The notes: generated by a model not told the origin, from the letters alone. 64,000 nucleotides of DNA from Pacificimonas sp036351775 (GCA_036351775.1 JAZBPX010000023.1:62001-126000); one strand, 5' to 3'. Shown: positions 1 through 8,189, numbered from the stretch's first letter. Translations and numbers: made by a program.

Positions 1-417
1 CGCGCAGTCATAGCCGTCGCGGTGCGCCTGGAAGCGCTCGCCCTCTCTCGGGGGATCGCCGCGCAGAGCGACGATATGACGAACACCCGCATCCCAATAT
101 TCGCGGGCGATGTCGTCGATCTGTCCGCGTGAGGCATCGACGCACGTCAGGTGGGCGGCGGGCGTCAGCGGCGTTTCCTTGACAATCCTTGCGACGGTGC
201 TGTGCGTGCGCTCCCGCGTGGAGCCGCCTGCGCCGTAGGTCACGGACACGAAGCTGGGACCAAGCGGCTCAAGTGTCTTGATCGATTCCCAGAGCGTCTC
301 CTCCATCTTCGCTGTCTTGGGCGGAAAGAACTCGAACGAGACGTCGATATCGCCGGCAAGGTCGGCGAACAGCGGCGGCGCAAAGGCGCGGTCCTGTTCG
401 GTGCGCTGAACAGTCAT
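1..417 (-). CDS. metF: Methylenetetrahydrofolate reductase, N-terminal part (runs off the window)
   Basis: Reduces 5,10-methylene-THF to 5-methyl-THF, the methyl donor for methionine synthesis, in the cytosol. Only the first 139 codons lie in the window; the rest continues left of base 1. Family motifs are read directly: FEFFPPK near residue 29, SVTYGAGGSTR near residue 58, HLTC near 87, and ALRGDPP near 116, all part of the FAD-binding TIM barrel. The ATG at 417-415 overlaps the TGA of the upstream regulator by four bases (ATGA), so the two are translationally coupled. The pairing with a SahR-type regulator fits control by methionine-cycle status. Identity is secure; completeness cannot be judged. 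Confidence 0.95.
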   Translation of the reverse strand, partial: MTVQRTEQDRAFAPPLFADLAGDIDVSFEFFPPKTAKMEETLWESIKTLEPLGPSFVSVTYGAGGSTRERTHSTVARIVKETPLTPAAHLTCVDASRGQIDDIAREYWDAGVRHIVALRGDPPREGERFQAHRDGYDCA

Positions 418-1346
418 GCCGCTTTCCGGTCGCGGCGCTGCGGTTTCCCGGCGAGCCAGATCGTGACCGTCAGCGGCCCTTCGAGCTGGCGGGTTTCGCC
501 TAACTGCAAGCCCGCGCGGCGGAGCCATGTGCGCACGACATCGTCGGCAAAACCAAGCCGCGCATGGGCGTGATCGCGGCGCAGTTCCTCACGATCGTGC
601 GGCGCGAAGTCGGCGATCAGGAGACGGCCGCCGGGCGCCAGAATGCGCGCGGCCTCCTGAATCGCAAGCGACGGCTTCTCGGCAAAATGAAGCACCTGGT
701 GCATGACAACGGTGTCCGCCGCCTGCTCCAGGGAGGGTAGCGCGTGCATGTCGCCGTGCCTGAGGCTGCAATGCGGAAGGTCGAGCGTGTCCAGCTTCGC
801 CCGGGCGGCGCGCAGCATATCGACGCTGCGGTCGATACCGAGCGCGCTGTCGGACCGCGCGGCGAGCAGTTCCAGCATACGACCGGTGCCCGTGCCGACA
901 TCGACAAGGCGGCCAAGCGGAAGCGTGCACAGCAAACTGACGACGGCAGCCTCTACCTCGCTGTCAGCGACATGCAATTCCCTCAGCCGGTCCCAGTCAT
1001 CGGCCTGCGCATCGAAATAGGCGGTCGAGGCGGCAAGCCGCTCGGCACGAAGCGCGGCCAGTCGTTCGGCGTCAACACCGTGGTCGGGCCCAAGCTTGAG
1101 CAGCTGAGTCACCGCAGCCGCCTCCTCGGTTTCGGCATAGCGCACGAACACCCAGGCGCCCTCGCGGTAGCGCGTCACGAGACCCGCCTCCGCAAGGATC
1201 TTCACATGGCGCGATACGCGGGGCTGAGACTGGTCGAGAATCTGCGCCAGGTCGCCAACCGTCAGTTCGCAGCCGTGCGTCAGGCGCGCGATCCTGAGAC
1301 GCGTTTCATCGGCAAGCGCCCGAAACAGTGTGACCTGTGGTGTCAT
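414..1346 (-). CDS. sahR: ArsR-family regulator fused to a SAM-dependent methyltransferase domain (SahR-like)
   Basis: A 310-aa protein. Residues about 5-75 form an ArsR winged helix (LADETRLRI, then SQPRVSRHVKIL as the recognition helix region). Residues about 140-250 form a class I methyltransferase fold with glycine motif VDVGTGTGR near 148. Regulators of this architecture next to metF are known in Alphaproteobacteria as SahR, which senses S-adenosylhomocysteine and represses methionine-cycle genes; the methyltransferase-like part probably binds the ligand. The start at 1346 (MTPQVTLF) is preferred over upstream codons because those would run through the palindromic operator at 1357-1378. 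It ends in an ATGA overlap with metF. The SahR name rests on context and architecture, so it is likely rather than proven. Confidence 0.82.
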   Translation of the reverse strand: MTPQVTLFRALADETRLRIARLTHGCELTVGDLAQILDQSQPRVSRHVKILAEAGLVTRYREGAWVFVRYAETEEAAAVTQLLKLGPDHGVDAERLAALRAERLAASTAYFDAQADDWDRLRELHVADSEVEAAVVSLLCTLPLGRLVDVGTGTGRMLELLAARSDSALGIDRSVDMLRAARAKLDTLDLPHCSLRHGDMHALPSLEQAADTVVMHQVLHFAEKPSLAIQEAARILAPGGRLLIADFAPHDREELRRDHAHARLGFADDVVRTWLRRAGLQLGETRQLEGPLTVTIWLAGKPQRRDRKAA

Positions 1347-1356
1347 ATGGCGGGAG

Positions 1357-1378
1357 CATATAAAGACTTCTTTATATG
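1357..1378. promoter_or_regulatory. Palindromic operator upstream of the sahR-metF operon
   Basis: Perfect 10-bp arms CATATAAAGA and TCTTTATATG around a 2-base centre (CT), ending 11 bases before the regulator's ATG. The AT-rich core resembles the SahR motif described for Alphaproteobacteria (ATAAAGA..TCTTTAT type). Its position suggests autorepression of sahR-metF. mlaA diverges from here, with its ATG 67 bases from the palindrome edge, so an effect on mlaA is possible but unsupported. Confidence 0.8.
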
Positions 1379-1444
1379 TCAATCGGACCGGTGCGGCCAC
1401 GCAGGTGGTCGCATCGCCGCACACAGGGCGCTAAGCGCATAGCT

Positions 1445-2278
1445 ATGACGCGCTATCTGCCCCTGCTCCTGCTGCCGTTTCTCGCGGCCTGTGCCACAAC
1501 GCCTGCCGGTTACGAAACCGCCCAGCGCGACGACTGGGAGGGTGTGAACCGTGCGATCTACGACTTCAACAACGCCGTCGATTCCGCGGTCCTGAAGCCG
1601 GTCGCGCTCGGCTATCGCGCCGCGGTGCCGGCCCCGGCGCGCAAGGGCGTCGGGAACGCGCTCGACAATATCGACGAGCCGCTGAGCTTCGTGAACGCGC
1701 TGCTTCAGGGGAAGGTCAAGCGGGCGTTTCGCGCTGTCGACCGGTTTGTCATCAACACGACCTACGGCGGGTTCGGGCTGACCGACCGGGCGGCGGAACT
1801 CGGACTGGAAGAACAGCCCGAAGATTTCGGACAGACGCTCGCGGTGTGGGGTGTGGGGTCTGGGCCGTTCGTGATGCTGCCCATCCTGGGGCCTTCCAGC
1901 GTGCGCGACGCGACCGGATTTGCCCTGAACCAGATCGCCGGGCCGTATAACCAGTTCGAGGACCGGGCGCTCAATCTCAGCTTCGAGGAACGCGCGCCGC
2001 GAATTGCACTGAACATCGTCGATCAGCGCGCCGGGCTGATCGAGACGGCGGACCCGATCCTCGCCAACGCGCTCGATCCCTATACGACGCTCAAGTCGTC
2101 CTACATCCAGGCGCGCACTGCGCAGATAAACGACAATGCTGCCGGACGTCCCGGCGGCGCTGGCGGGGGTGCGATGATGGAGGAGTTCGAGCCCTTCGAT
2201 TTCGATGAAGACGGGGCCCCGACCGGTGAACCCGATGAACCCGATGGGCCGGAAACGCCGGAAGAGCCCCAGGACTAA
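1445..2278 (+). CDS. mlaA: MlaA/VacJ outer-membrane lipoprotein
   Basis: MlaA removes misplaced phospholipids from the outer leaflet of the outer membrane and passes them to the Mla transport system. The 277-aa product starts with a lipoprotein signal (hydrophobic run, then LAAC with Cys at residue 16). It carries the family signature: DDWEGVNRAIYDFNN near 27, then an NTTYGGFGL and GVGSGPFVMLPILGPSS block near 105-155. The C-terminal 40 residues are acidic and proline-rich and look disordered. The start at 1445 is chosen because it places the signal sequence at the N-terminus; the open frame extends upstream to 1376 without a sensible leader. Its partner transporter genes (mlaE, mlaF, mlaD) lie in this window near 58-61 kb. 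Confidence 0.93.
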   Translation: MTRYLPLLLLPFLAACATTPAGYETAQRDDWEGVNRAIYDFNNAVDSAVLKPVALGYRAAVPAPARKGVGNALDNIDEPLSFVNALLQGKVKRAFRAVDRFVINTTYGGFGLTDRAAELGLEEQPEDFGQTLAVWGVGSGPFVMLPILGPSSVRDATGFALNQIAGPYNQFEDRALNLSFEERAPRIALNIVDQRAGLIETADPILANALDPYTTLKSSYIQARTAQINDNAAGRPGGAGGGAMMEEFEPFDFDEDGAPTGEPDEPDGPETPEEPQD

Positions 2279-2413
2279 GCGCCTGCGGAAAGCTGCTGCG
2301 CCGCACAAGCCACTTGCAACTGGCGGCATATTGGTCCGTTATTGTGAGCGATGGCGCTAGCCGTCATGGCCGTTGCCAGCGTTAAGTATAAGAAAATGAA
2401 GAGGGAACTTGTC

Positions 2414-2737
2414 ATGAAGACTATTTCAAAGGGTATCGCGATTGCCGCTATGACGGCTGGTCTTGGCCTCGCGGCATGCTCGGAAGGCACGGAAGAGAGC
2501 GCGGAAAACACTGCCGAGGGCGCCGCCGACGACATGGAACTGGCCGGGCAGGCCGCGATTGACGACATCGAAGCCGGCATGGACGAAGTCGGCCAGGACA
2601 TGGACGCCATGGGCGCCGAGGTCGAAGGCGACTTCGAAGCGCTGGGCGCCGAGGTTGATGCCGCCGTCGACCAGGCCGCTGCCGATGCCGACGCGATGGC
2701 AGACGAGATGGAGCAGGATCTCGATGAAGAGATGTAA
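2414..2737 (+). CDS. Small acidic alpha-helical lipoprotein of unknown function
   Basis: A 107-aa predicted lipoprotein: Lys after the initiator Met, a short hydrophobic stretch, lipobox LAAC with Cys at residue 22. The mature part is almost entirely Ala, Glu, Asp, Met and Gly in irregular repeats of the type DMELAGQAA, AMGAEVEGD and ALGAEVDAA, which predict a long amphipathic acidic helix or coiled coil. Other members of such low-complexity alphaproteobacterial lipoproteins have no known role. GAGGGAACTTGTC just before the ATG provides a ribosome-binding site. It is monocistronic, followed by a strong terminator. Only the localisation can be inferred. Confidence 0.75.
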   Translation: MKTISKGIAIAAMTAGLGLAACSEGTEESAENTAEGAADDMELAGQAAIDDIEAGMDEVGQDMDAMGAEVEGDFEALGAEVDAAVDQAAADADAMADEMEQDLDEEM

Positions 2738-2782
2738 GCGCCGCGCCTAACGCGCCGCGTGGGCGCTTGAGGGTTAGGGATC

Positions 2783-2819
2783 AAGGGCCGCTGCCGCCTG
2801 TGGGCGCAGCGGCCCTTTT
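2783..2819 (+). terminator. Rho-independent terminator after the small lipoprotein gene
   Basis: A 12-bp stem (AAGGGCCGCTGC pairing with GCAGCGGCCCTT), an 11-base loop, then a T run at 2816-2819. It lies 46 bases past the stop of the acidic lipoprotein gene. Confidence 0.85.
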
Positions 2820-2834
2820 GCTGCGGCGCAGCGG

Positions 2835-4208
2835 TCAGGCGGTTGCAACGTGCCGGCAGTTTTCAGCTGCGAGATAGCGCCGCCCGAAGAAGAAGCCGAG
2901 CGCTGAGCCGAACAGGTTGGCCGCGAGCTCTCCGCCGTAGACGCCGGCTACCCCGGCCAGCTGTCCGCCAACCCACGCCACCGGCACCATCACGATGAGG
3001 ACGCGGGCGGCCGAAAGCACCAAGGCGCGGCTGGCCCGGTCGATGGCGTTCAACGCGCCGTTGGTGACGATCAGGACGCCGAAGCCGCCAAAGCCCCATG
3101 CGGCAACCTTCAGATAAAGGCCGATGTCCTCGATAACGGCAAGATCATCGGTGAAAACGCCCGCTGCTTCGTCGCGGAAGAGAACGAGAAGGACAGCTAT
3201 CCCGGTCCCGTAGATCAGGGAGAAGGCCTGCGCCTGGTTCAGTGCGGCCCGCGAACGGTCCGGATGACCCGCCCCCCAGTTCTGCCCGACGATCGCGCCA
3301 ATGGATGAAGACAGAGCGAGGAGCGGCACGACCGCGAAACTTTGCAGCCGCCCGGCAACGCCGAAGGCTGCGACCGCATCGTCTCCATAGGCCGAGAGGA
3401 AGCCGGTGAGGACCGTCAGACCAACCGGATTGATGGCGTTGGCGCTGGCGGCGGGAATGCCGACGGTTGCAAGCTGGCGGGCCCCCGCGCCCCAGTCTCC
3501 GTCCCTCAGGCGCGAGACACGGAGCCCAAGGTCGCTGCGGGCCGCGAGGATCATCGCGAGCGTTCCGGCAAGAACGAACGAGCCGCCCGACGCGTAGCCC
3601 GCGCCTGCAATTCCGTAGCCCGGAACCGGCCCCCAGCCCGCGATCAGGAGAGGGTCGAGCACCCAGTTTGCCGCTGCCAGCGTCAGGAGAATCGCGCTCG
3701 ACCGTTTGGCGGCGCCCTGGGCGCGGAGAACGCCATTGGAGCCCATGGAGAACAGGAGAAACGGATAACCCGCCAGATAGGGGCGCATATATTGATCGAT
3801 CAGTTCAGCGGTCTCGCCCTCCGCGCCAAGCAGGTTGAAGAGGGGCCCATAGAGCGCGAACAGAAGGGCGGTGAGAGCGAGGCCGACAAGCCCGGTCAGG
3901 ACGACGCCCTGGATGGCGCGCCGCTCCGCCAGGTCCCGCTCCCTGCTGCCCAGCGCACGCGATACGACCGAATTGATGCCGACAAGAAGGCCGACGCCGA
4001 GGCTTGTGAGCGCAATGCCCACGGGAAAGGCGTAGCTGATGGCGGCCAGCGGTTCCGGTCCGAGCTGCCCGACGAAGTAAGCGTCGACGATTCCGACGGA
4101 GGTGATCGCCGCGATGCCGAACACCATGGGCAGCGTCTGCTGGACAAGATGGCCGCGAATGGAGCCGCGCGTCAGCCTGGCCCCATCGTCGCGTTCGGTT
4201 TCTGGCAT
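2835..4208 (-). CDS. MATE family multidrug/organic cation efflux transporter
   Basis: A 457-aa polytopic inner-membrane protein with about twelve hydrophobic segments in two homologous halves. Features include TLPMVFGIAAITSVGIVDAYFVG near residue 26 (the first MATE helix) and the matching TVGIPAASANAINP region near 250 that opens the second half. MATE proteins export cationic compounds using Na+ or H+ gradients; the substrate cannot be told here. Length is normal for the family. It diverges from topA across 172 bases, and its 3' end faces the terminator after the small lipoprotein gene. No regulator lies nearby. Confidence 0.88.
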   Translation of the reverse strand: MPETERDDGARLTRGSIRGHLVQQTLPMVFGIAAITSVGIVDAYFVGQLGPEPLAAISYAFPVGIALTSLGVGLLVGINSVVSRALGSRERDLAERRAIQGVVLTGLVGLALTALLFALYGPLFNLLGAEGETAELIDQYMRPYLAGYPFLLFSMGSNGVLRAQGAAKRSSAILLTLAAANWVLDPLLIAGWGPVPGYGIAGAGYASGGSFVLAGTLAMILAARSDLGLRVSRLRDGDWGAGARQLATVGIPAASANAINPVGLTVLTGFLSAYGDDAVAAFGVAGRLQSFAVVPLLALSSSIGAIVGQNWGAGHPDRSRAALNQAQAFSLIYGTGIAVLLVLFRDEAAGVFTDDLAVIEDIGLYLKVAAWGFGGFGVLIVTNGALNAIDRASRALVLSAARVLIVMVPVAWVGGQLAGVAGVYGGELAANLFGSALGFFFGRRYLAAENCRHVATA

Positions 4209-4367
4209 CCGGCGCGCTTAGGGAGTCGCCTGCCGAATGGAAACGCTTGCAGTGACAGGGCCGCAGATCGGCCAGACACCTCGCTGCGGCGGACCGTTCC
4301 GGCGGCGCCGCCAACCCATGCAGCCTTGCGGGGCGGGCCGGGCGCTCTATATCCCGCCGCCGGACAC

Positions 4368-4374
4368 AGGAGAG
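4368..4374 (+). promoter_or_regulatory. Ribosome-binding site that points to an ATC start for topA
   Basis: AGGAGAG at 4368-4374 is the only strong Shine-Dalgarno sequence before the conserved TopA N-terminus. Six bases later comes ATC (4381), not ATG, GTG or TTG. The next in-frame GTG (4396) is 21 bases away and would remove residues of the conserved strand. The upstream in-frame ATGs (4318, 4237) would add 21 or 48 non-conserved residues. Confidence 0.6.
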
Positions 4375-4380
4375 ACCGTC

Positions 4381-6948
4381 ATCGCCAGCAGCCTCGTGAT
4401 TGTGGAGTCGCCCGCCAAGGCGAAGACGATCAACAAGTATCTCGGTTCGAACTACGAGGTGCTCGCCTCCTACGGCCATGTTCGCGACTTGCCGCCGAAG
4501 GATGGCTCGGTCGATCCGGACAGCGATTTTGCGATGAAATGGCAGGTGCAGTCGGACCGTTCGAAGCAGCTGAAAGAGATTGCCGAGAAGGCGAAAGTGG
4601 CCGACGCGCTGATCCTCGCGACCGATCCCGACCGGGAGGGCGAGGCGATTAGCTGGCACCTCTATGAGCATCTGAAGGCCAAGAAGGCGCTGCCCGCTGA
4701 TGTGCGGCGCGTGACGTTCAACCAGATTACCAAGAGCGCCGTCACCGAGGCGATGGCGAGTCCCCGCGAACTGGATGAGCCGCTGATCGAAGCCTATCTG
4801 GCGCGGCGCGCGCTCGATTATCTGGTGGGCTTCACGCTGTCGCCGGTGCTGTGGCGCAAGCTGCCGGGCGCAAAGTCCGCCGGGCGGGTCCAGTCGGTGG
4901 CGCTGCGCCTGATTACCGAGCGCGAGCGCGAGATCGAGGCTTTCCGCGCGCAGGAATACTGGACGGTGAAGGGCCAGTTCGAGACCGGCAAGGGACAGGG
5001 TTTCGAGGCGCGGCTGGTGCGCTGGCAGGGCAAGCAGCTGGAAAAGTTCACGCTGAACAAGGCCGCGATTGCCGCCGAGGCGAAGGCCGACGTGCTGGCG
5101 GGCGACTATCAGGTCGCCTCGGTCGAAACGAAGCCGGTCAGCCGCAATCCCTATCCGCCGTTCACAACCTCAACGCTGCAGCAGGAGGCGAGCCGCAAGC
5201 TTGGCATGGGCGCGTCCGACACCATGCGGACCGCGCAGGCGCTCTACGAGGCCGGGCATATTACCTATATGCGGACCGACGGCGTTGAAATGGCGGGCGA
5301 AGCGATCAGCGAGGCGCGGCTTGTGATTGCCGACCGCTATTCGCAGGCGCACCTGCCCGCCAGTCCGCGCATTTACAAGTCGAAGGCGAAGAACGCGCAG
5401 GAGGCGCATGAGGCGATCCGCCCGACCAGCCTGTCGAAGGGCCCCGAGATGCTCGCCAAGCTGCCGGACGGGCAGCGGCGGCTCTATGAGCTGATCTGGA
5501 AGCGCACGCTCGCGAGCCAGATGGCGCCGGCGAAGTTCGACCGCACGACGGTGCTGCTTCAGGACCGCCATGGCCGGGCGGAGCTGCGTGCCAGCGGTCA
5601 GGTCACGGTCTTTCCCGGTTTCCTGGCGCTCTATACCGAGACGCGCGACGAGGACGACGCGCCGGAGGACGAGCGCAGCCTGCCAAAGATCGAGAAGGGC
5701 TCCAGCCCCGCGATCAAGGATGCAAGCGCGGAGCAGAGCTTCACCCAGCCGCCGCCGCGCTTTTCGGAGGCAACGCTGGTCAAGCGGCTGGAGGAGCTGG
5801 GGATCGGGCGGCCGTCCACCTACGCCTCCATCCTGCAGGTGCTGAAGGACCGCGACTATGTGCGGATGGAATCGAAGCGCTTCTATCCAGAGGACAAGGG
5901 CCGCCTGCTGACGGCGTTCCTGGAGCGCTACTTCACCCGCTATGTCGAATATGATTTCACCGCGGGGCTGGAGGAGCAACTTGACGATATCTCGGCGGGC
6001 GATGCGGAGTACAAGGCGGTGCTGCGCGCCTTCTGGCAGGATTTCTTCCCGAAGACACAGGAGATCATGGAGCTGCAGCCCTCCGAGATTACCGAGGTGC
6101 TGGACGAGTTTCTGGAGCCGTTCCTGTTCCCGGAAAAGGAGGACGGCAGCGATCCGCGCGCCTGCCCTGCCTGTGCCGACGGGCGCCTGTCGCTGAGGGG
6201 AAGCCGCAACGGGCCGTTTATCGGCTGTTCCAACTATCCCGACTGTTCCTACACCCGCCCCTATGGCCGCCCTGACCCCAATGACGACGGCGAGGCGGCG
6301 GCCTATCCGAAGGAGCTGGGCGCGCACCCGGACGACGGCGAGCTTGTGACGATCCGCGACGGCCGCTTCGGCCTGTTCGTGCAGCATGGCGAGGAGAAAA
6401 AGCCGCCCCGCGCGTCGATCCCGAAGGATGTCGATCCGGCCTCCGTCGACCTTGACATGGCGCTGAAGCTGCTCGGCCTGCCGCGCGTGATCGGGCCGCA
6501 TCCCGAAACAGGCAAGGACATCGAGGCATCAATCGGACGCTACGGCCCCTATCTGCGCCACGACGGGAAGTATGCGCGCCTGACCTCGACGGCGGAAGTC
6601 TTCGAGACCGGCATGAACGCGGCGGTCGTGAAGCTGGCCGAGGCGGAAAAGAACAAGGGCAAGGGGCGTCAGAAGGCCGAGCCGCTGAAGATCATGGGCG
6701 CTCACCCCGTGTCGGGTGAGGAAATCCGCCTGATGGACGGCCGCTACGGGCCTTACGTCACCGACGGCAAAACCAACGCCAGCCTGAAAAAGGACATGGA
6801 CCCGGACGCCCTGACCCTGGAACAGGCCGCCTCCCTGATCGACGAACGCGCCGCGAAGGCCCCGGCGAAAAAGAAGCGCAAGGCCCCTGCGAAAAAGAAA
6901 GCGTCGGCGAAGAAGAAGGCACCGGCGAAGAAGGCGGCGAAGACATAG
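4381..6948 (+). CDS. topA: DNA topoisomerase I (type IA)
   Basis: Relaxes negative supercoils. From the proposed start it is 855 aa. The Toprim domain opens with LVIVESPAKAKTINKYLG (residues 5-22) and includes the acidic TDPDREGEAI motif near 80. The catalytic tyrosine lies in ITYMRTDG (Y296). One tetracysteine zinc motif (CPAC ... CSNYPDC) sits near residues 595-620, where the E. coli enzyme has more. Three topoisomerase C-terminal repeats follow (GRFGLFV, GRYGPYL, GRYGPYV), then a Lys/Ala-rich tail of about 35 residues that probably binds DNA. The start is unusual: the best-placed ribosome-binding site precedes an ATC codon at 4381. An alternative is ATG 4318. Converges with yoeB without a visible terminator. 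Confidence 0.95.
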   Translation: MASSLVIVESPAKAKTINKYLGSNYEVLASYGHVRDLPPKDGSVDPDSDFAMKWQVQSDRSKQLKEIAEKAKVADALILATDPDREGEAISWHLYEHLKAKKALPADVRRVTFNQITKSAVTEAMASPRELDEPLIEAYLARRALDYLVGFTLSPVLWRKLPGAKSAGRVQSVALRLITEREREIEAFRAQEYWTVKGQFETGKGQGFEARLVRWQGKQLEKFTLNKAAIAAEAKADVLAGDYQVASVETKPVSRNPYPPFTTSTLQQEASRKLGMGASDTMRTAQALYEAGHITYMRTDGVEMAGEAISEARLVIADRYSQAHLPASPRIYKSKAKNAQEAHEAIRPTSLSKGPEMLAKLPDGQRRLYELIWKRTLASQMAPAKFDRTTVLLQDRHGRAELRASGQVTVFPGFLALYTETRDEDDAPEDERSLPKIEKGSSPAIKDASAEQSFTQPPPRFSEATLVKRLEELGIGRPSTYASILQVLKDRDYVRMESKRFYPEDKGRLLTAFLERYFTRYVEYDFTAGLEEQLDDISAGDAEYKAVLRAFWQDFFPKTQEIMELQPSEITEVLDEFLEPFLFPEKEDGSDPRACPACADGRLSLRGSRNGPFIGCSNYPDCSYTRPYGRPDPNDDGEAAAYPKELGAHPDDGELVTIRDGRFGLFVQHGEEKKPPRASIPKDVDPASVDLDMALKLLGLPRVIGPHPETGKDIEASIGRYGPYLRHDGKYARLTSTAEVFETGMNAAVVKLAEAEKNKGKGRQKAEPLKIMGAHPVSGEEIRLMDGRYGPYVTDGKTNASLKKDMDPDALTLEQAASLIDERAAKAPAKKKRKAPAKKKASAKKKAPAKKAAKT

Positions 6949-6955
6949 GTTCAGA

Positions 6956-7222
6956 TCAGTAGTGGAAGCGGCATTGCGCGATGTCGAGACACTGCTGGTC
7001 CCCGCTTCCCGTCACGCGGTAAACGAGGCGGTGTTCTTTGGTGATCCGCCGCGACCACCACCCTTTCAGGTTCTGGCGCAGCGGTTCTGGTTTGCCGCGA
7101 CCACGGAACGGGCTGCGCGTACATTCCTCAATTAGCGCGTTCAAACGCTTGAGGTCGCGGTCGCTCTCGGACTGCCACTCCAGATACTCTGCCCAAGGAC
7201 GGGCGGAGAACCGGATATTCAT
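6956..7222 (-). CDS. yoeB: Txe/YoeB family ribosome-dependent mRNA interferase toxin
   Basis: An 88-aa RelE-superfamily toxin that cleaves mRNA in the ribosomal A site. It shows the YoeB pattern: F-S-x-x-A-W-x-x-Y near the N-terminus, an NALIEECTRSPFRGRGKPEPL block, R-x-I-x-x-E-H-R-L-V-Y (residues about 58-69) and the C-terminal FHY end, whose His and Tyr are the conserved catalytic tail. It overlaps its antitoxin by four bases (ATGA, 7219-7222), the usual antitoxin-first order. It converges on topA with a 7-base gap. All catalytic landmarks are intact, so the toxin is probably active. Confidence 0.95.
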   Translation of the reverse strand: MNIRFSARPWAEYLEWQSESDRDLKRLNALIEECTRSPFRGRGKPEPLRQNLKGWWSRRITKEHRLVYRVTGSGDQQCLDIAQCRFHY

Positions 7223-7473
7223 GGCTGGATCAGGTCGCGCTCAACGCCTTCACCGGCATCGAGTTCGCGAATGCTCTCCATCAGGCTTTCGGCATTTCGC
7301 GGGGAACTCATGAGGTGGAGTGTTTCTTCCATACCGCGCCATTCCTCCATTGATAGGATGACGCAATCGCCGCCATTTTGGCGATGGATGGCCACAGGGG
7401 CGCGGCTTTCGACGGCCTTGTCGAGGATCGTTTTCAGATTGGCGCGGGCGTCGGTGTAGGTGTGAATATCCAT
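7219..7473 (-). CDS. yefM: YefM/Phd family antitoxin
   Basis: An 84-aa antitoxin that neutralises YoeB and binds the operator through its N-terminal Phd/YefM fold (YTDARANLKTILDKA, then VAIHRQNGGDCVILSMEEW). The C-terminal part, rich in Glu and Asp, would wrap the toxin. A good ribosome-binding site (AAAGGAG) lies 8 bases before the ATG. It overlaps yoeB, so both are made from one transcript. The promoter at 7494-7522 carries paired palindromes of the kind that YefM-YoeB uses for autorepression. Confidence 0.95.
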   Translation of the reverse strand: MDIHTYTDARANLKTILDKAVESRAPVAIHRQNGGDCVILSMEEWRGMEETLHLMSSPRNAESLMESIRELDAGEGVERDLIQP

Positions 7474-7493
7474 AAGGCGGCTCCTTTCGCGAT

Positions 7494-7522
7494 AATATGT
7501 GCAGGAGGCTGTACAATGTCAA
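7494..7522 (-). promoter_or_regulatory. yefM-yoeB promoter with paired TGTACA-type operators
   Basis: On the minus strand a perfect -35 box TTGACA (7522-7517) is followed after 17 bases by a -10-like CATATT (7499-7494). Two hexamers, TGTACA (7510-7515) and TGTGCA (7498-7503), lie between and over the boxes with centres exactly 12 bp apart. The E. coli yefM operator likewise has two palindromes with TGTACA cores 12 bp apart. This supports autorepression by the toxin-antitoxin complex. Confidence 0.75.
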
Positions 7523-7664
7523 TGTCGTGCGAACCACGCTGACGTTCGGCAAAGCGCGGCGAGAAGCACGGCGTAGAACCAAAAAATTTCCAGCAAGCCA
7601 AGGAACCCCAACGCCAAGCCACCGTTGTGGGGTCAGGATTTCCTTGGATACGAAAGGGTTAGCC

Positions 7665-8189
7665 ATGGCTGAAATTCCTGTAGAGAAAAAGAGCAGCATG
7701 GGCTGGCTCTGGGCGCTCCTGGCGCTGCTCGTCATCGGTCTGTTGATCTGGTGGCTGCTCGCCGAAGCGGACGAGCCCGAGGTGGCCGATGTGGATACGC
7801 CTGTCGTAACCGACATCGAGCCTGTCGATAACGATTTCGCCGACGTGGATGTAGCCGTTGGGCCCATCACGACCGTCGCTGGCCTGACCGGCCTGGCCAC
7901 GATGGTTGGAACGGACGTGGACCTCGACGGGGTCACGGTAACCGAACTGGCGGGCGACATGGCCTTCTATATCGGCGAAGGCATGAACCGGACGCTGGTC
8001 CTGTTTGACGAGGACTACACGCCCGGCGACGCCACCGAGGGCGAGTATGACATCAACGTCGGCTCCCGCGTGTCGCTGGACGGTGAAGTCCGCGCCGCCG
8101 ACGGGACACTGTCTGATGGTGTGTTCGCGAACGTCCCGGACGATACCGAGGCCTATATCTACGCCGACACGATCGAAATGCTGAACTGA
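7665..8189 (+). CDS. Membrane-anchored protein with a periplasmic domain, function unknown
   Basis: 174 aa. A short cytoplasmic N-terminus (MAEIPVEKKSSMGW) is followed by one transmembrane helix (residues about 13-36), an Asp-rich linker (about 37-65) and a globular domain of about 110 residues containing VAGLTGLATMVGTDVDLDGVTV and VGSRVSLDGEVRA. The end of the domain alternates polar and hydrophobic residues as in small OB or beta-barrel folds. I do not recognise a named family. The start is set by AAAGGG seven bases upstream of ATG 7665. It is followed after 73 bases by a PRC-barrel gene and a terminator, so the two probably form one unit. Confidence 0.7.
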   Translation: MAEIPVEKKSSMGWLWALLALLVIGLLIWWLLAEADEPEVADVDTPVVTDIEPVDNDFADVDVAVGPITTVAGLTGLATMVGTDVDLDGVTVTELAGDMAFYIGEGMNRTLVLFDEDYTPGDATEGEYDINVGSRVSLDGEVRAADGTLSDGVFANVPDDTEAYIYADTIEMLN

